Made by a program: the position numbers and the translations under genes. A stretch of 64,000 nucleotides of DNA, taken from NCBI GenBank assembly GCA_016718135.1, contig JADKEF010000017.1:597906-661905 (forward strand), written 5' to 3'. Below the pieces are notes generated by a model. That model saw nothing but the letters and a program-made list of their open reading frames with translations. It made no database searches and was not told the origin of the DNA. Shown here piece by piece: positions 9,528 to 18,093 of this stretch; position 1 is the first letter of the stretch, and every line of letters starts with the position of its first letter. This stretch comes from Acidobacteriota bacterium. GTDB lineage: Bacteria; Acidobacteriota; Blastocatellia; Pyrinomonadales; Pyrinomonadaceae.

Positions 9528-9559
9528 AAAGCGGGTCAGCAGATGGGCCCGCTTTTTTG
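9528..9559 (+). terminator. Rho-independent terminator after the tricorn-like gene
   Basis: AAAAGCGGG pairs with CCCGCTTTT around a 12-base loop and runs into six T. It begins seven bases after the stop codon at 9521. Confidence 0.85.
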
Positions 9560-9627
9560 CGTTCAATAAATCTTGCATTTCCTGCCCACCTGATCTATTC
9601 TAATTTATCGTTTCATAGATAATACGT

Positions 9628-9644
9628 CGTGCGACCGTGGCACG
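9628..9644. promoter_or_regulatory. candidate operator upstream of imuA
   Basis: CGTGC and GCACG arms seven bases apart, 19 bases before the imuA start, inside a broader near-symmetric stretch (AATACGT at 9621, ACGTTATT at 9642). imuA operons are usually LexA-controlled, but the LexA site of this lineage cannot be recognised from sequence alone, so the assignment is tentative. Confidence 0.3.
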
Positions 9645-9662
9645 TTATTTTGACGACCCCAA

Positions 9663-10313
9663 ATGGCCCAATTGACGCTTGTAAAAACCCTCGCTCGCCT
9701 ACAGGAAGAGCAAAGACATTCCGAGGAATTGCTGCTCGACGCCTTTGGGCTGGAGATGACCCGCGGGTCGGTCGTCGAGATCGCGGGCGGGCCGAGCACG
9801 GGTAAAACGAGCCTTGCGATGGCGGTTTTGGCTCAGTTGACGGCCTCCGGTGAGATCTGTGCGTGTGTGGATGCGACCGGAAGTTTTGATCCGCGTTCGG
9901 CGGTGCTGGCTGGTGTGGAATTGAACGAGTTGCTATGGATCCGATGCGGCGGCGATGTCGAAAAGACGTTTATCGCCGCCGACTATCTTGTGCAGGCAAA
10001 GGGTTTCGGCTGTATTTGGATGAATCTCGCCGGTTTGCCAAAGGACAAATTGAAAATGGTTCCAAAGACGTATTGGTTCCGCTATCGAACCCGTATCAAA
10101 GAGACGCCGACCATCATGCTCGTCACAACGGGCGAACACACGACCGGCTCGGCATCGCATGGCGATTTTGTCTTCGAACGCGAAAAGACGGAGTGGTCAG
10201 GCACCGGCAAATTCAAACTGCTCCGCGAATTAGAGCTTCGGATGCATTCGCGAAAAGGCTTTTATGGCGATGCATGTAGGACACGGGTCGAGATGGATTA
10301 TTCGGAGGTTTGA
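9663..10313 (+). CDS. imuA: ImuA-type RecA-like protein of the mutasome
   Basis: A 216-residue RecA/SulA-like ATPase-fold protein. The Walker A-like loop is GGPSTGKTSLAM (about residues 41-52), followed by CACVDATGSFDPRSA and a C-terminal MLVTTGEHTTGSAS segment. ImuA works with ImuB and DnaE2 in error-prone translesion synthesis after DNA damage. Here it is followed by imuB and dnaE2 on the same strand, which is what identifies it; alone it could be called only a RecA-like protein. The ATG has no strong Shine-Dalgarno. An 87-base gap with an inverted repeat separates it from imuB. Confidence 0.8.
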   Translation: MAQLTLVKTLARLQEEQRHSEELLLDAFGLEMTRGSVVEIAGGPSTGKTSLAMAVLAQLTASGEICACVDATGSFDPRSAVLAGVELNELLWIRCGGDVEKTFIAADYLVQAKGFGCIWMNLAGLPKDKLKMVPKTYWFRYRTRIKETPTIMLVTTGEHTTGSASHGDFVFEREKTEWSGTGKFKLLRELELRMHSRKGFYGDACRTRVEMDYSEV

Positions 10314-10321
10314 TTATCGGT

Positions 10322-10390
10322 TCTCTGCGTCCCCAGCGGTCTCTGCGTTAAAGGAATGATTAAACGCAGAGACCGCTGAGATCGCAGAGA
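10322..10390. repeat. intergenic inverted repeat (CTCTGCG type)
   Basis: A 16-base perfect pair (CAGCGGTCTCTGCGTT at 10334, complement at 10363) inside an outer 8-base pair (TCTCTGCG and CGCAGAGA). It fills the gap between imuA and imuB. Similar CACAGAG-type pairs lie at 18025 and 41428. Confidence 0.7.
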
Positions 10391-10400
10391 TAGGACTAAA

Positions 10401-11843
10401 ATGGCGAAACTCTACGCATGTATTATCTCTCCCGATGCGGCAAAGAATGCTCTTGTCGCGGTCGCGCAGGAGTTTGCTCATGCGATCGAGGTGACAGATG
10501 GCGGAGTTTTGTTCGATGTCAGCGGGCTTGAGCGGTTGATGGGAAAACCAGACCGCGTTGCTCAAAAGATACTCGACGAGATGCAGAAACAGCGTGTCGC
10601 AGGCAGCGTCGCGGTCGCGGAGACTGTGGATACGGCAATGCTGTTGGCACGGCAACAGAATGTTCAGAGTGCAAGCTTTAGCTTGTCCACGCCTGATCTG
10701 TTTGAGCAACTGCCGCTTACCGATCTCAACATCGAACGCGATACGCTTAACGTATTCAGCGAATTGGGTTTACGCAATATCAGCGACCTGCTCGCTGTTC
10801 CGCATGACGAACTTGTCAGCCGATACGGCCGCGAATTTACCGATGTGATCGACGTGCTTGAGCAACGCGGCAAGTCTCTCATCACGCCAAATATCAAAGA
10901 GAACCGCGTGGCGTGGAGCTTTGAACTGGACAATCCGGTCGAGGACTTTGAGCAGCTTATTTTTCTATTAAATCACGGTCTGGAACGTCTTTTTGCCGAG
11001 GTCAAATACGCCGGATTTAGCACCGAGCATCTCGATATCAAACTCAATCTGAGGAACAAGACCGAAAAAACATATGAGATAAAAACCTCGTTCCCGACGC
11101 TCGAACGTGCCTTTTGGCTAAAGCTGACCAACTTGCGGGGATCTCTCGACCCGCCCGAGGCGTCGATCGCTGGTGTCGATGTGATCGCCCATTTCACACG
11201 CCCGCGACCCGCTCAACGCGGCCTCTACGCCGTCTCGCGGCCCGAACCGGAAAGCTTGCTGCTCACCGTCGGAAAACTCAAAAAACTTGTCGGCGAAGAG
11301 AATGTCGGCGTCCCGATGATGCTCGATCAAAGACTGGCTGAGGCTTTCAAACTCGATCCGGATGCGATGCCGGATGTTACTACCGATAAGAATGGAGTTT
11401 CTCCGCGGCCCAGCCGCAACGCACTGCGGAGAGGCTCTGCCTCTCCGTCAGCAGCCCAAAATGATTCCGCGGCTACGCCGCCGCTTCGAGGCATAGCCTC
11501 GAAGAATATTTCGGGAACGGCAACGGCGAGGCAAGCCTCGCTGCAGTGCGATGCGGCAGAGCCGCTAAGACTGATAAAGCGACCTAGCGGAACCATCGCA
11601 TTCACCTACTTTCGCCCATCCGTACGTGCCGAAGTACTTATCCGCGACGCCCGTCTCGTCTTCATCAAAACACGTCTTTTGGCCGGCCACGTCCTAAATT
11701 GCAGCGGCGTCTGGAAAGGCAATTCCAAATGGTGGGATCAACCATGGCGGACACAGGAATGGGACATCGAGGTCGAAAACGCAGGTGTTTATCGGCTGTG
11801 TAAAGCAAGAGATGAGTGGTTTTTATTGGGGGAGTACGACTAA
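10401..11843 (+). CDS. imuB: ImuB, Y-family polymerase-like mutasome subunit
   Basis: A 480-residue Y-family polymerase homologue that has lost the catalytic acids: the first motif reads AKLYACIISPDA where active enzymes have DxD, and GVLFDVSGLERLMG replaces the second acidic pair. This is the normal state of ImuB, which is a hub linking the sliding clamp, ImuA and DnaE2. A little-finger-like region follows (LERLFAEVKYAGFSTEHLDIKLNL), then the C-terminal ImuB block ending GEYD. About residues 335-390 are an unusual Arg/Ala/Ser-rich insert encoded by a nested palindrome element (11405-11565); the frame stays open through it. The gap to dnaE2 is 166 bases and full of hairpins. Confidence 0.85.
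   Translation: MAKLYACIISPDAAKNALVAVAQEFAHAIEVTDGGVLFDVSGLERLMGKPDRVAQKILDEMQKQRVAGSVAVAETVDTAMLLARQQNVQSASFSLSTPDLFEQLPLTDLNIERDTLNVFSELGLRNISDLLAVPHDELVSRYGREFTDVIDVLEQRGKSLITPNIKENRVAWSFELDNPVEDFEQLIFLLNHGLERLFAEVKYAGFSTEHLDIKLNLRNKTEKTYEIKTSFPTLERAFWLKLTNLRGSLDPPEASIAGVDVIAHFTRPRPAQRGLYAVSRPEPESLLLTVGKLKKLVGEENVGVPMMLDQRLAEAFKLDPDAMPDVTTDKNGVSPRPSRNALRRGSASPSAAQNDSAATPPLRGIASKNISGTATARQASLQCDAAEPLRLIKRPSGTIAFTYFRPSVRAEVLIRDARLVFIKTRLLAGHVLNCSGVWKGNSKWWDQPWRTQEWDIEVENAGVYRLCKARDEWFLLGEYD
11405..11565. repeat. nested multi-hairpin element inserted in frame in imuB
   Basis: Imperfect terminal inverted repeats of 23 bases (11405-11427 and 11543-11565, 20 of 23 matching), each itself holding a GCGGC/GCCGC hairpin. 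Between them lie four perfect hairpins: GGAGAGGC/GCCTCTCC at 11428-11446, GCGGC/GCCGC at 11469-11481, CTTCGAGGC/GCCTCGAAG at 11484-11504 and GCGAGGC/GCCTCGC at 11526-11541. Loops are only 2-3 bases. The whole stretch is translated. Confidence 0.8.
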
Positions 11844-11877
11844 TGCGCGCGCTGAGGTACCCGAAAATGGGACAAGA
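11844..11877 (+). repeat. dispersed repeat B, copy 1
   Basis: A 34-base stretch with TGCGCGCGCTGAGG and AAAATGGGACAAGA, just after the imuB stop. Its reverse complement recurs at 23763-23796 with 32 of 34 positions identical. Confidence 0.75.
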
Positions 11878-11901
11878 CTATGGGCAGGAATAACCTTTCT
11901 T

Positions 11902-11992
11902 GTCGCCAACGGCGACGCACATTAAAGCCTAGAGTTCCGAGAAGCGGAACTCTAGGAAAGACGGCGAGCTCATTTGCTCCCTGAAGGGGAGC
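11902..11992. repeat. cluster of three hairpins between imuB and dnaE2
   Basis: GTCGCC/GGCGAC at 11902-11916, CTAGAGTTCCG/CGGAACTCTAG at 11929-11955 and GCTCCC/GGGAGC at 11976-11992. All are perfect stems with 3-5 base loops. They resemble the small hairpins inside the imuB insert in form, not in sequence. Confidence 0.6.
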
Positions 11993-14501
11993 GACAACCC
12001 GCGTTGATCATGTATTGCGAACTTCACACACGCTCCGCGTTCAGCTTTCTCTCTTCCGGCTCGCAGCCGCAGAGGCTGGCCGAGCGCGCGGCCGAACTGA
12101 ATATTAAAACTGTCGCTCTCATCGATCGGGACACCGTCGCGGGTGCAGTGCGGTTTCACTTCGAGGCGCGTGAACAAGGCATCACGCCGATCATTGGTGC
12201 CGAACTCACGATGGAAGACGGCAGTCTTTTGCCACTTGTTCCGATGACTCTCGCTGGCTATCAGAACCTGAGCAGGTTGATCACCACGATCAAGCTTCGC
12301 CATAGGAAGGGCGAGCACTTTGCCACACGAAAAGACATTGAGGAACACTCGTCGAGCTTGCTGTGTTTTACCGGTGGAGCGGACGGCTTTTTGCACCGGG
12401 GCATAAAAAACGGCAACGGTATCGCCGATCTCGCGTGGCTAAATTACGTGTTCGAAAAACGCCTATACGTCGAGCTACAGCGGCATCACCTGAGGCACGA
12501 GGAAGCGATAAATCAATCGCTCATCGGCCTCGCCCATAAATTACGACTTCCCTATTTCGCGAGTAACGGCGTGTATTACGCCGATCATCACGACCGCGAG
12601 TTGTTCGACGTTTTCACTTGTATAAGAAATCACACGAACATCTACGACGCCGGAAAATTGCTCAGTGAGAACAGCGAGCGTTATCTGAAAAATGAACAGC
12701 AGATGCGGCAGCTCTTCGAAGACATGCCTGAGGCAATAGAGCGGACGAACGAGATCGCCTCTCGTGTCGATTTCTCGATGGACGAGCTTTCTTATAAGTT
12801 CCCCGATTACGCGGTGCCACCGGGCGAAACTGTAAGTTCTGTCCTGCGGGCAAAAGCCATCGAGCGTTCGCATGAACGTTACCGCGACAAGTCGTGGCCG
12901 ATCCGCTCGCAGGTCATCCCGCGTCTGGAAAAGGAATTTCGCATCATCGAGATGAAAAAACTCGCGGGCTATTTCCTACAGGTCTGCGATATCTCGGATT
13001 TTTGCAAGACCAACAAAATTCTCTCGCAAGGCCGCGGCTCTGCGGCAAACTCGGTCGTCTGTTACGCTCTCGGCATTACGGCCGTCGACCCGATCCAGCA
13101 CAAATTACTGTTCGAACGTTTCCTCTCCGAAAAATACGAGCAATATCCCGACATTGACATCGATCTGCCTTCGGGCGATGACCGCGAACGCGTCATCCAG
13201 CACGTGTACAACACATGGGGCCGCCGCAGTTCCGGCATGACGGCCAATGTCATCTGCTATCGCGGCAAATCGGCCATTCGCGAGGTCGGCAAGACGTTCG
13301 GCTTTGACGCGGATGAGCTTGGGAGGCTGTCAAAGATCAATTCGCATTACGAGATATTCAAGGGCGACGAGCTAAACAAGAGGTTAAAAGAAGCGGGCTT
13401 TGACCCGGCCGCGAATAAGCGTTTGCAGCATTTCGCTGATCTTTACACCCGAATTCTCGATTTTCCGCGACATCTCGGCCAGCATTCCGGCGGCATGGTC
13501 ATCTCGATGGGCCAGCTCGACGGCATGGTACCGCTCGAACCGGCGTCGATGCCCGACCGCTCGATAATTCAATGGGACAAGGACGATTGCGAAGCCCTCA
13601 AGATCGTCAAGATCGACCTGCTCGGCCTCGGGATGATGGCCGTGCTTCGCGATACGATCGAGCTGATCAAAGAAAATCACGGCGTCGAGATGGGACTTTA
13701 TAAGATACCGCATGACGACGAAAAGGTTTACGAGGCTCTGCAAACAGGCGACACTGTCGGGATGTTTCAGGTTGAAAGCCGTGCCCAGATAGCATTCCTG
13801 CCAAAAGCAAAACCGGCAAACTTCTACGACATCGTCGTCCAGGTCGCGATCATCCGCCCCGGCCCGATCGTCGGCAATATGCTCCATGCATACATCAAAC
13901 GGCGGCAAGGCATCGAGCCCGTAACATATCCGCACCCGTCGCTCGAACCTGTGCTAAAACGCACGATGGGCGTACCGCTGTTTCAAGAACAATTGCTCAA
14001 AATGGCAATGGACATCGCCAACTTTACCGGCTCTGAAGCCGAAGAACTGCGGCGGGCAATGGGATTTAAAACGCCCCGACCGCAAGATGGAAAAGATCGG
14101 CCAAAACCTCCGCGACGGCATGACCCGGAACAACATTCCGCCCGATGTCCAGGAACAGATCGTCGCGTACACAAAAGCCTTCGCCAACTACGGCTTCCCC
14201 GAATCGCACGCTTTCAGCTTTGCCCTTCTGGCTTACGCATCCGCATATTTCATCGTCCATTACCGTGCCGAATTCATGGCCGCGATGTTCAACAACTATC
14301 CGCTCGGATTCTACTCAGCCGCGACGCTTGTAAAAGACGCACAGCGGCACGGGTTGCATTTTCGGGCGATTGATATTAACAAGTCGCAGTATGAATTTAC
14401 GGTCGAAGAAGGTGATGTGCGGGTTGGGTTGAAGTTTGTTAGAGGATTGAGGGAAGAGGTGGGAAGAAAGATAGTTGAAGAGAGGAAGCTTACTTCCGAA
14501 A

Positions 14502-14529
14502 ACTCTCCACTCTCCACTCTCCACTCTCA
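14502..14529. repeat. heptamer tandem repeat inside dnaE2
   Basis: ACTCTCC occurs three times in a row followed by ACTCTCA. It encodes a Ser/Thr/Leu-rich linker. As 7 is not a multiple of 3, any change in copy number would shift the dnaE2 frame. Confidence 0.7.
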
Positions 14530-14703
14530 ACTCTATTCCAGCATCGCCGACCTCATTGACCGCGTGCCTGAGATCAACAAACGCGAGATCCGGGCTCTCA
14601 GCATCGCCGGAGCATTGAATTTTGAGAATACAGTTCATCGCCGACAGGCTCTGTGGGAATCGGAGCTGGCTATCCAGCCGAAAGGGGAACTTTTTGAAAA
14701 TGC

Positions 14704-14730
14704 AGAATTCAGAATTCAGAATTCAGAATC
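14704..14730. repeat. AGAATTC heptamer repeat inside dnaE2
   Basis: Three perfect AGAATTC units followed by AGAATC. It encodes EFRIQNSES in the dnaE2 frame, a second low-complexity insert 170 bases after the first. Confidence 0.7.
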
Positions 14731-15234
14731 TTCTAATTCATCATTCGACATTCATCCTTCAGCATTTCTTCAGAGAATGGAAGGCCTCGAACTTATCGAT
14801 GCCGATCTTCGCAAGACCGGTATTTCGATCGGCAAACATCCGATGGCCTTCATTCGTGATGAATTGAAGCAAAAAGGAGTACTGTCTTCGCACGAATCGC
14901 GCTATCTAAAAAAAGGCCAGGTCGTCTCGGTCGCCGGTGCCGTTATCATTCGCCAACGCCCGATGACTGCCAAAAACGTTGTCTTTATCACGCTCGAAGA
15001 CGAGACCGGCCACTCAAATTTCGTCGTGATGCCCGATACCTTCGAAAAATACCGTTCGGTCATCAATACCAGCGATTTTCTCCTGATCCGCGGCATCTTC
15101 GAAGAGCGCGGGATGATAAAAGCGATACATTTCGAGCATGTCAGCGAACTGCGCACGGAGGTTGTATCGCATAACTTCAGGTAAAAGAGCAATTTGCCCT
15201 CAAGCATCTTTTTCGTCATACTTTTATTGATTTT

Positions 15235-16698
15235 ATGATGACTCAAGCAACACCGAACGCCAGCTATAGCGTCACTCTTCGCGTTCGCATTCACAATAAG
15301 CCGGGCAAGCTCGGAGAGATCACGACAGCTATCGGAAAAGCCGGTGGCGATATCGAGGGTATTGATATTGTTAGCGTCGGCAAAGACTTCCTGATCCGCG
15401 ATATTACGGTAAATGCCGCATCAGAATCGCACGATAAGGAGATCGTTGATTCCCTGCAAGACATTGACGGCGTTGAGGTGGTTAACATCAGCGACCGAAC
15501 CTTCCTGATGCATCTCGGCGGAAAGATCGAGATCGCATCGAAGATGCAGCTCAAGACGCGTTCGGACCTTTCAATGGCTTATACTCCGGGCGTTGCACGA
15601 GTTTGCGAGGCCATTGCTAAAGACCCCGAGAAAGTATTTAACCTGACGATCAAAAAGAACATGGTCGCAGTTATTACTGATGGGACCGCCGTTCTCGGCC
15701 TCGGTGACATCGGCCCAGCAGCGGCGATGCCTGTGATGGAAGGCAAGTGTCAGTTGTTCAAAGAATTCGGTGGCGTCGATGCATTCCCGATCTGCCTCGA
15801 TACAAAAGATCCGCATGAGATCATCCAAACCATCAAGCATATTTCGACTGTATTCGGCGGCATAAATCTCGAGGACATCTCAGCACCTCGGTGTTTTGAG
15901 ATCGAGGAGCGATTGGTCCAAGAGCTTGATATACCGGTCTTTCATGACGACCAGCACGGCACTGCGGTTGTGGTCCTTGCCGCTTTGATCAACGCCCTAA
16001 AGATAGTCAACAAGCGGATGGAAGACATCAAGGTCGTCGTCAACGGCATCGGCGCCGCTGGCGTCGCATGTTCGAAGATAGTGATGGCCGCCGGCGTCAA
16101 AAATATCATCGGCTGCGACACGACCGGTGCTATTTATAATGGTCGTAAGGACAATATGAATTGGGTTAAGGACTGGTATGCACGAAATACCAATCCCAAT
16201 GACGAACAGGGTACGATCCACGACGTTATCAAAGGTGCTGATGTATTCTTCGGACTGTCCGCCCCGGGCGTGATCGACCACAACGATCTCGCAAACATGG
16301 CGAAAGAGCCGATCGTCTTCGCAATGGCTAATCCCACGCCTGAAATCATGCCCGAGGAAGCCGCCGGCCACGTCGCCGTGATGGCAACCGGACGCTCGGA
16401 CTATCCAAATCAGATCAATAACGTGCTATGCTTCCCGGGTATATTCCGCGGAGCATTGAATTGCCGTGCCTCGCGTATTACTGAGGGAATGAAGCTCGCG
16501 GCCGCCCATGCGATCGCCGACATCATCGGGCCTGAGGAACTACATCCCGATTATATTATTCCCTCAGTTTTCGACCGACGCGTCGGCGAAGCAGTTGCAC
16601 ACAAGGTCGAAGAAGCCGCTTATAACGACGGCGTTGCCCGCCGTGAACGAGCGACAGGCGAATCGCATTTTGAAGCATCAATGATGGTAAATGGTTAA
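15235..16698 (+). CDS. NAD(P)-dependent malic enzyme with N-terminal ACT domain
   Basis: Oxidatively decarboxylates malate to pyruvate. Residues 1-85 form an ACT-like regulatory domain (YSVTLRVRIHNKPGKLGEIT, GGDIEGIDIVSVGKDFLIRD), a small-molecule sensor not present in the E. coli enzymes. The catalytic part begins with LKTRSDLSMAYTPGVARVCEAI and holds NMVAVITDGTAVLGLGDIG, FGGINLEDISAPRCFEIEE, PVFHDDQHGTAVV and the nucleotide-binding VVNGIGAAGVACSKI. The C-terminal MaeB-type phosphotransacetylase domain is absent. Two ATG codons in a row (15235, 15238) are possible starts. It overlaps the next gene by 8 bases, indicating translational coupling. Confidence 0.9.
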   Translation: MMTQATPNASYSVTLRVRIHNKPGKLGEITTAIGKAGGDIEGIDIVSVGKDFLIRDITVNAASESHDKEIVDSLQDIDGVEVVNISDRTFLMHLGGKIEIASKMQLKTRSDLSMAYTPGVARVCEAIAKDPEKVFNLTIKKNMVAVITDGTAVLGLGDIGPAAAMPVMEGKCQLFKEFGGVDAFPICLDTKDPHEIIQTIKHISTVFGGINLEDISAPRCFEIEERLVQELDIPVFHDDQHGTAVVVLAALINALKIVNKRMEDIKVVVNGIGAAGVACSKIVMAAGVKNIIGCDTTGAIYNGRKDNMNWVKDWYARNTNPNDEQGTIHDVIKGADVFFGLSAPGVIDHNDLANMAKEPIVFAMANPTPEIMPEEAAGHVAVMATGRSDYPNQINNVLCFPGIFRGALNCRASRITEGMKLAAAHAIADIIGPEELHPDYIIPSVFDRRVGEAVAHKVEEAAYNDGVARRERATGESHFEASMMVNG

Positions 16699-17350
16699 GG
16701 CCCGTCTAAAAGAACTTAGCATCGAGGAAGCCGCCAATTCGTTGACGCACGGCTTCGGGCTGGTGTTGAGTTTGGTCGGGTTTGTGGTGCTGGTCGTACT
16801 CGCCGTAACGAAGGGCGGTGGATGGAATATTGCGAGTGCGATAGTCTACGGCTCTTCGCTTATCATCCTGTATGGAGCGTCAACGTTTTATCATTCCGCA
16901 ATCACGCCCCGAAGCAAGAGCATTCTCCAACTCGTAGATCATTGCTGTATTTACCTCCTCATTGCCGGCAGCTATACACCGTTTGCACTGATCCTTCTGC
17001 GTGACGGCATCGGATTTGGATTGTTTGCTTTTGCGTGGATATTTGCGGCGGTCGGTATCGTGACCAAGGTCGTGTTTGAGATACGCTCAGGATTTGTTTC
17101 CGCAGCGATCTATCTGATCATGGGTTGGGTCGGTATCGTGGCGATAGGACCAATTTACAATGCAGTCGGCATAGTGCCTCTTATTCTCGCGGTCGCGGGC
17201 GGGCTGAGCTACACGCTGGGCATTATCTTCTTCGGCTGGCAGAGCCTAAAACATCACCACGCTATCTGGCACATCTTCGTGCTGATGGGCAGTGTCTTTC
17301 ACTTTGTGGCAATCGCAGGTTACGTGATTCCCTACACGACAAATTTATAA
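16691..17350 (+). CDS. haemolysin III family membrane protein (HlyIII/YqfA)
   Basis: A 219-residue protein with about seven membrane helices, of the PAQR-like haemolysin III family. The family opening EEAANSLTHGFGLVLSLVGF is followed by YGASTFYHSAITPRSKSILQLVDHCCIYLLIAGSYTPF; the conserved His and Ser residues (SxFYH, DH) and the C-terminal WHIFVLMGSVFHF block form the putative metal site. Function in bacteria is not settled; membrane homeostasis has been proposed. It starts within the malic enzyme gene and its last 19 bases overlap, tail to tail, with the response regulator gene. Confidence 0.85.
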   Translation: MVKARLKELSIEEAANSLTHGFGLVLSLVGFVVLVVLAVTKGGGWNIASAIVYGSSLIILYGASTFYHSAITPRSKSILQLVDHCCIYLLIAGSYTPFALILLRDGIGFGLFAFAWIFAAVGIVTKVVFEIRSGFVSAAIYLIMGWVGIVAIGPIYNAVGIVPLILAVAGGLSYTLGIIFFGWQSLKHHHAIWHIFVLMGSVFHFVAIAGYVIPYTTNL

Positions 17351-18015
17351 CCCATTCCATGAACTGTCTGGATGTATTGCGGATGGCGGGGATTCTCTTC
17401 CAGCTTTTGCCGCAGCCACGCGATGTGTACATCAACCGTCCGCGTCGTGGGCATCGCATCGTATCCCCAAACGGCATCGAGCAGATCGTCGCGCGAGTGA
17501 ACGGTGCCGCGATTCTCAATAAAATACTGCAATAGCCGAAACTCCATAGCCGACAATTCGACCTTCGTATTACTTTTCTTAACTTCCGCCCGTTTGAAAT
17601 CAACACCCACATCACCAAATCGAAATGCGCCGTTCGGGGCTGATTCGGAATTGTTCGGCGAGCGGCGAAGCAACGCCTCGATGCGTGCTAGGAGTTCGAT
17701 CACCTCGAATGGCTTGGTCAGATAGTCGTCCGCACCGAGTTTCAATCCTAAGACCTTATCGATCGTCTCGCCCTTCGCAGTGAGCATCAGTATCGGTGTC
17801 TGAATTCCCTTCTGCCGTAGATCGCGTGCGATGTCATAGCCGTTCTTTTTCGGCAACATCACGTCGAGCAAGATAAGGTCAAATTGCTGTTCACACGCCA
17901 GATCAAACCCTGTCTTCCCATCCGCCGCCGAAGTCACGTCAAACCCCTCGCTCGTCAACCGGTCGGTCAACGTAACGATCAGGCCTTTTTCATCTTCGAC
18001 AAGGAGGATCTTCAT
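17332..18015 (-). CDS. OmpR/PhoB-type response regulator
   Basis: A 227-residue two-component response regulator. Receiver domain residues 1-115: acidic pocket VEDEKG, phospho-acceptor Asp in LILLDVMLPKKNGYDIA (about Asp51), Thr in MLTAKGE and Lys in LTKPFEVIELLARI. A winged-helix DNA-binding domain follows (VELSAMEFRLLQYFIENRGTV, RTVDVHIAWLRQKLE). The sensor kinase at 18092-19921 lies upstream on the same strand with a 76-base gap containing an inverted repeat, so they form one system. Its 3' end overlaps the convergent haemolysin III gene by 19 bases. Confidence 0.9.
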   Translation of the reverse strand: MKILLVEDEKGLIVTLTDRLTSEGFDVTSAADGKTGFDLACEQQFDLILLDVMLPKKNGYDIARDLRQKGIQTPILMLTAKGETIDKVLGLKLGADDYLTKPFEVIELLARIEALLRRSPNNSESAPNGAFRFGDVGVDFKRAEVKKSNTKVELSAMEFRLLQYFIENRGTVHSRDDLLDAVWGYDAMPTTRTVDVHIAWLRQKLEENPRHPQYIQTVHGMGYKFVV

Positions 18016-18024
18016 ATGAGGTTT

Positions 18025-18093
18025 GCCACAGAGCCCACAGAGAACACTGAGCTAACTAATTTCTTTCTCAGTGCTCTCTGTAAACCTGTGGCT
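18025..18093. repeat. intergenic inverted repeat (CACAGAG type)
   Basis: GCCACAGAG...ACACTGAG at 18025-18051 pairs with CTCAGTGCTCTCTGT...CTGTGGC at 18068-18093, imperfectly. It fills the gap between kinase and regulator genes and touches the kinase stop codon. Confidence 0.6.

Larger units (their letters stand above)
12010..15184 (+). pseudogene. dnaE2: error-prone DNA polymerase III alpha (DnaE2), one frameshift
   Basis: DnaE2 is the translesion polymerase of the ImuA-ImuB-DnaE2 mutasome. I take ATG 12010 as start (MYCELHTRSAFSFLSSGSQ, the PHP domain opening). The palm carries YPDIDIDLPSGDDRERV with the catalytic Asp residues; GRGSAANSVVCYALG precedes it. The first frame runs to LRRAMGFK and then goes out of frame; the second resumes with RPDRKMEKIGQNLRDG, exact DnaE2 sequence, if one A is removed from the AAAA at 14068-14071. 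The C-terminal OB fold is intact (VVSVAGAVIIRQRPMTAKNV, FVVMPDTFEKY). Two low-complexity inserts near the C-terminus derive from heptamer repeats. Either a recent mutation or a consensus error. Confidence 0.85.

Noticed and set aside
9735..10160. Open frames opposite imuA and other conserved genes
   Set aside because: They are shadow frames in GC-rich coding DNA: no start site support, no export or domain signals, and the opposite strand is a conserved gene.
9663..10313. Bona fide RecA
   Set aside because: Too short (216 residues) and lacks RecA core motifs beyond the P-loop; genomic context matches ImuA.
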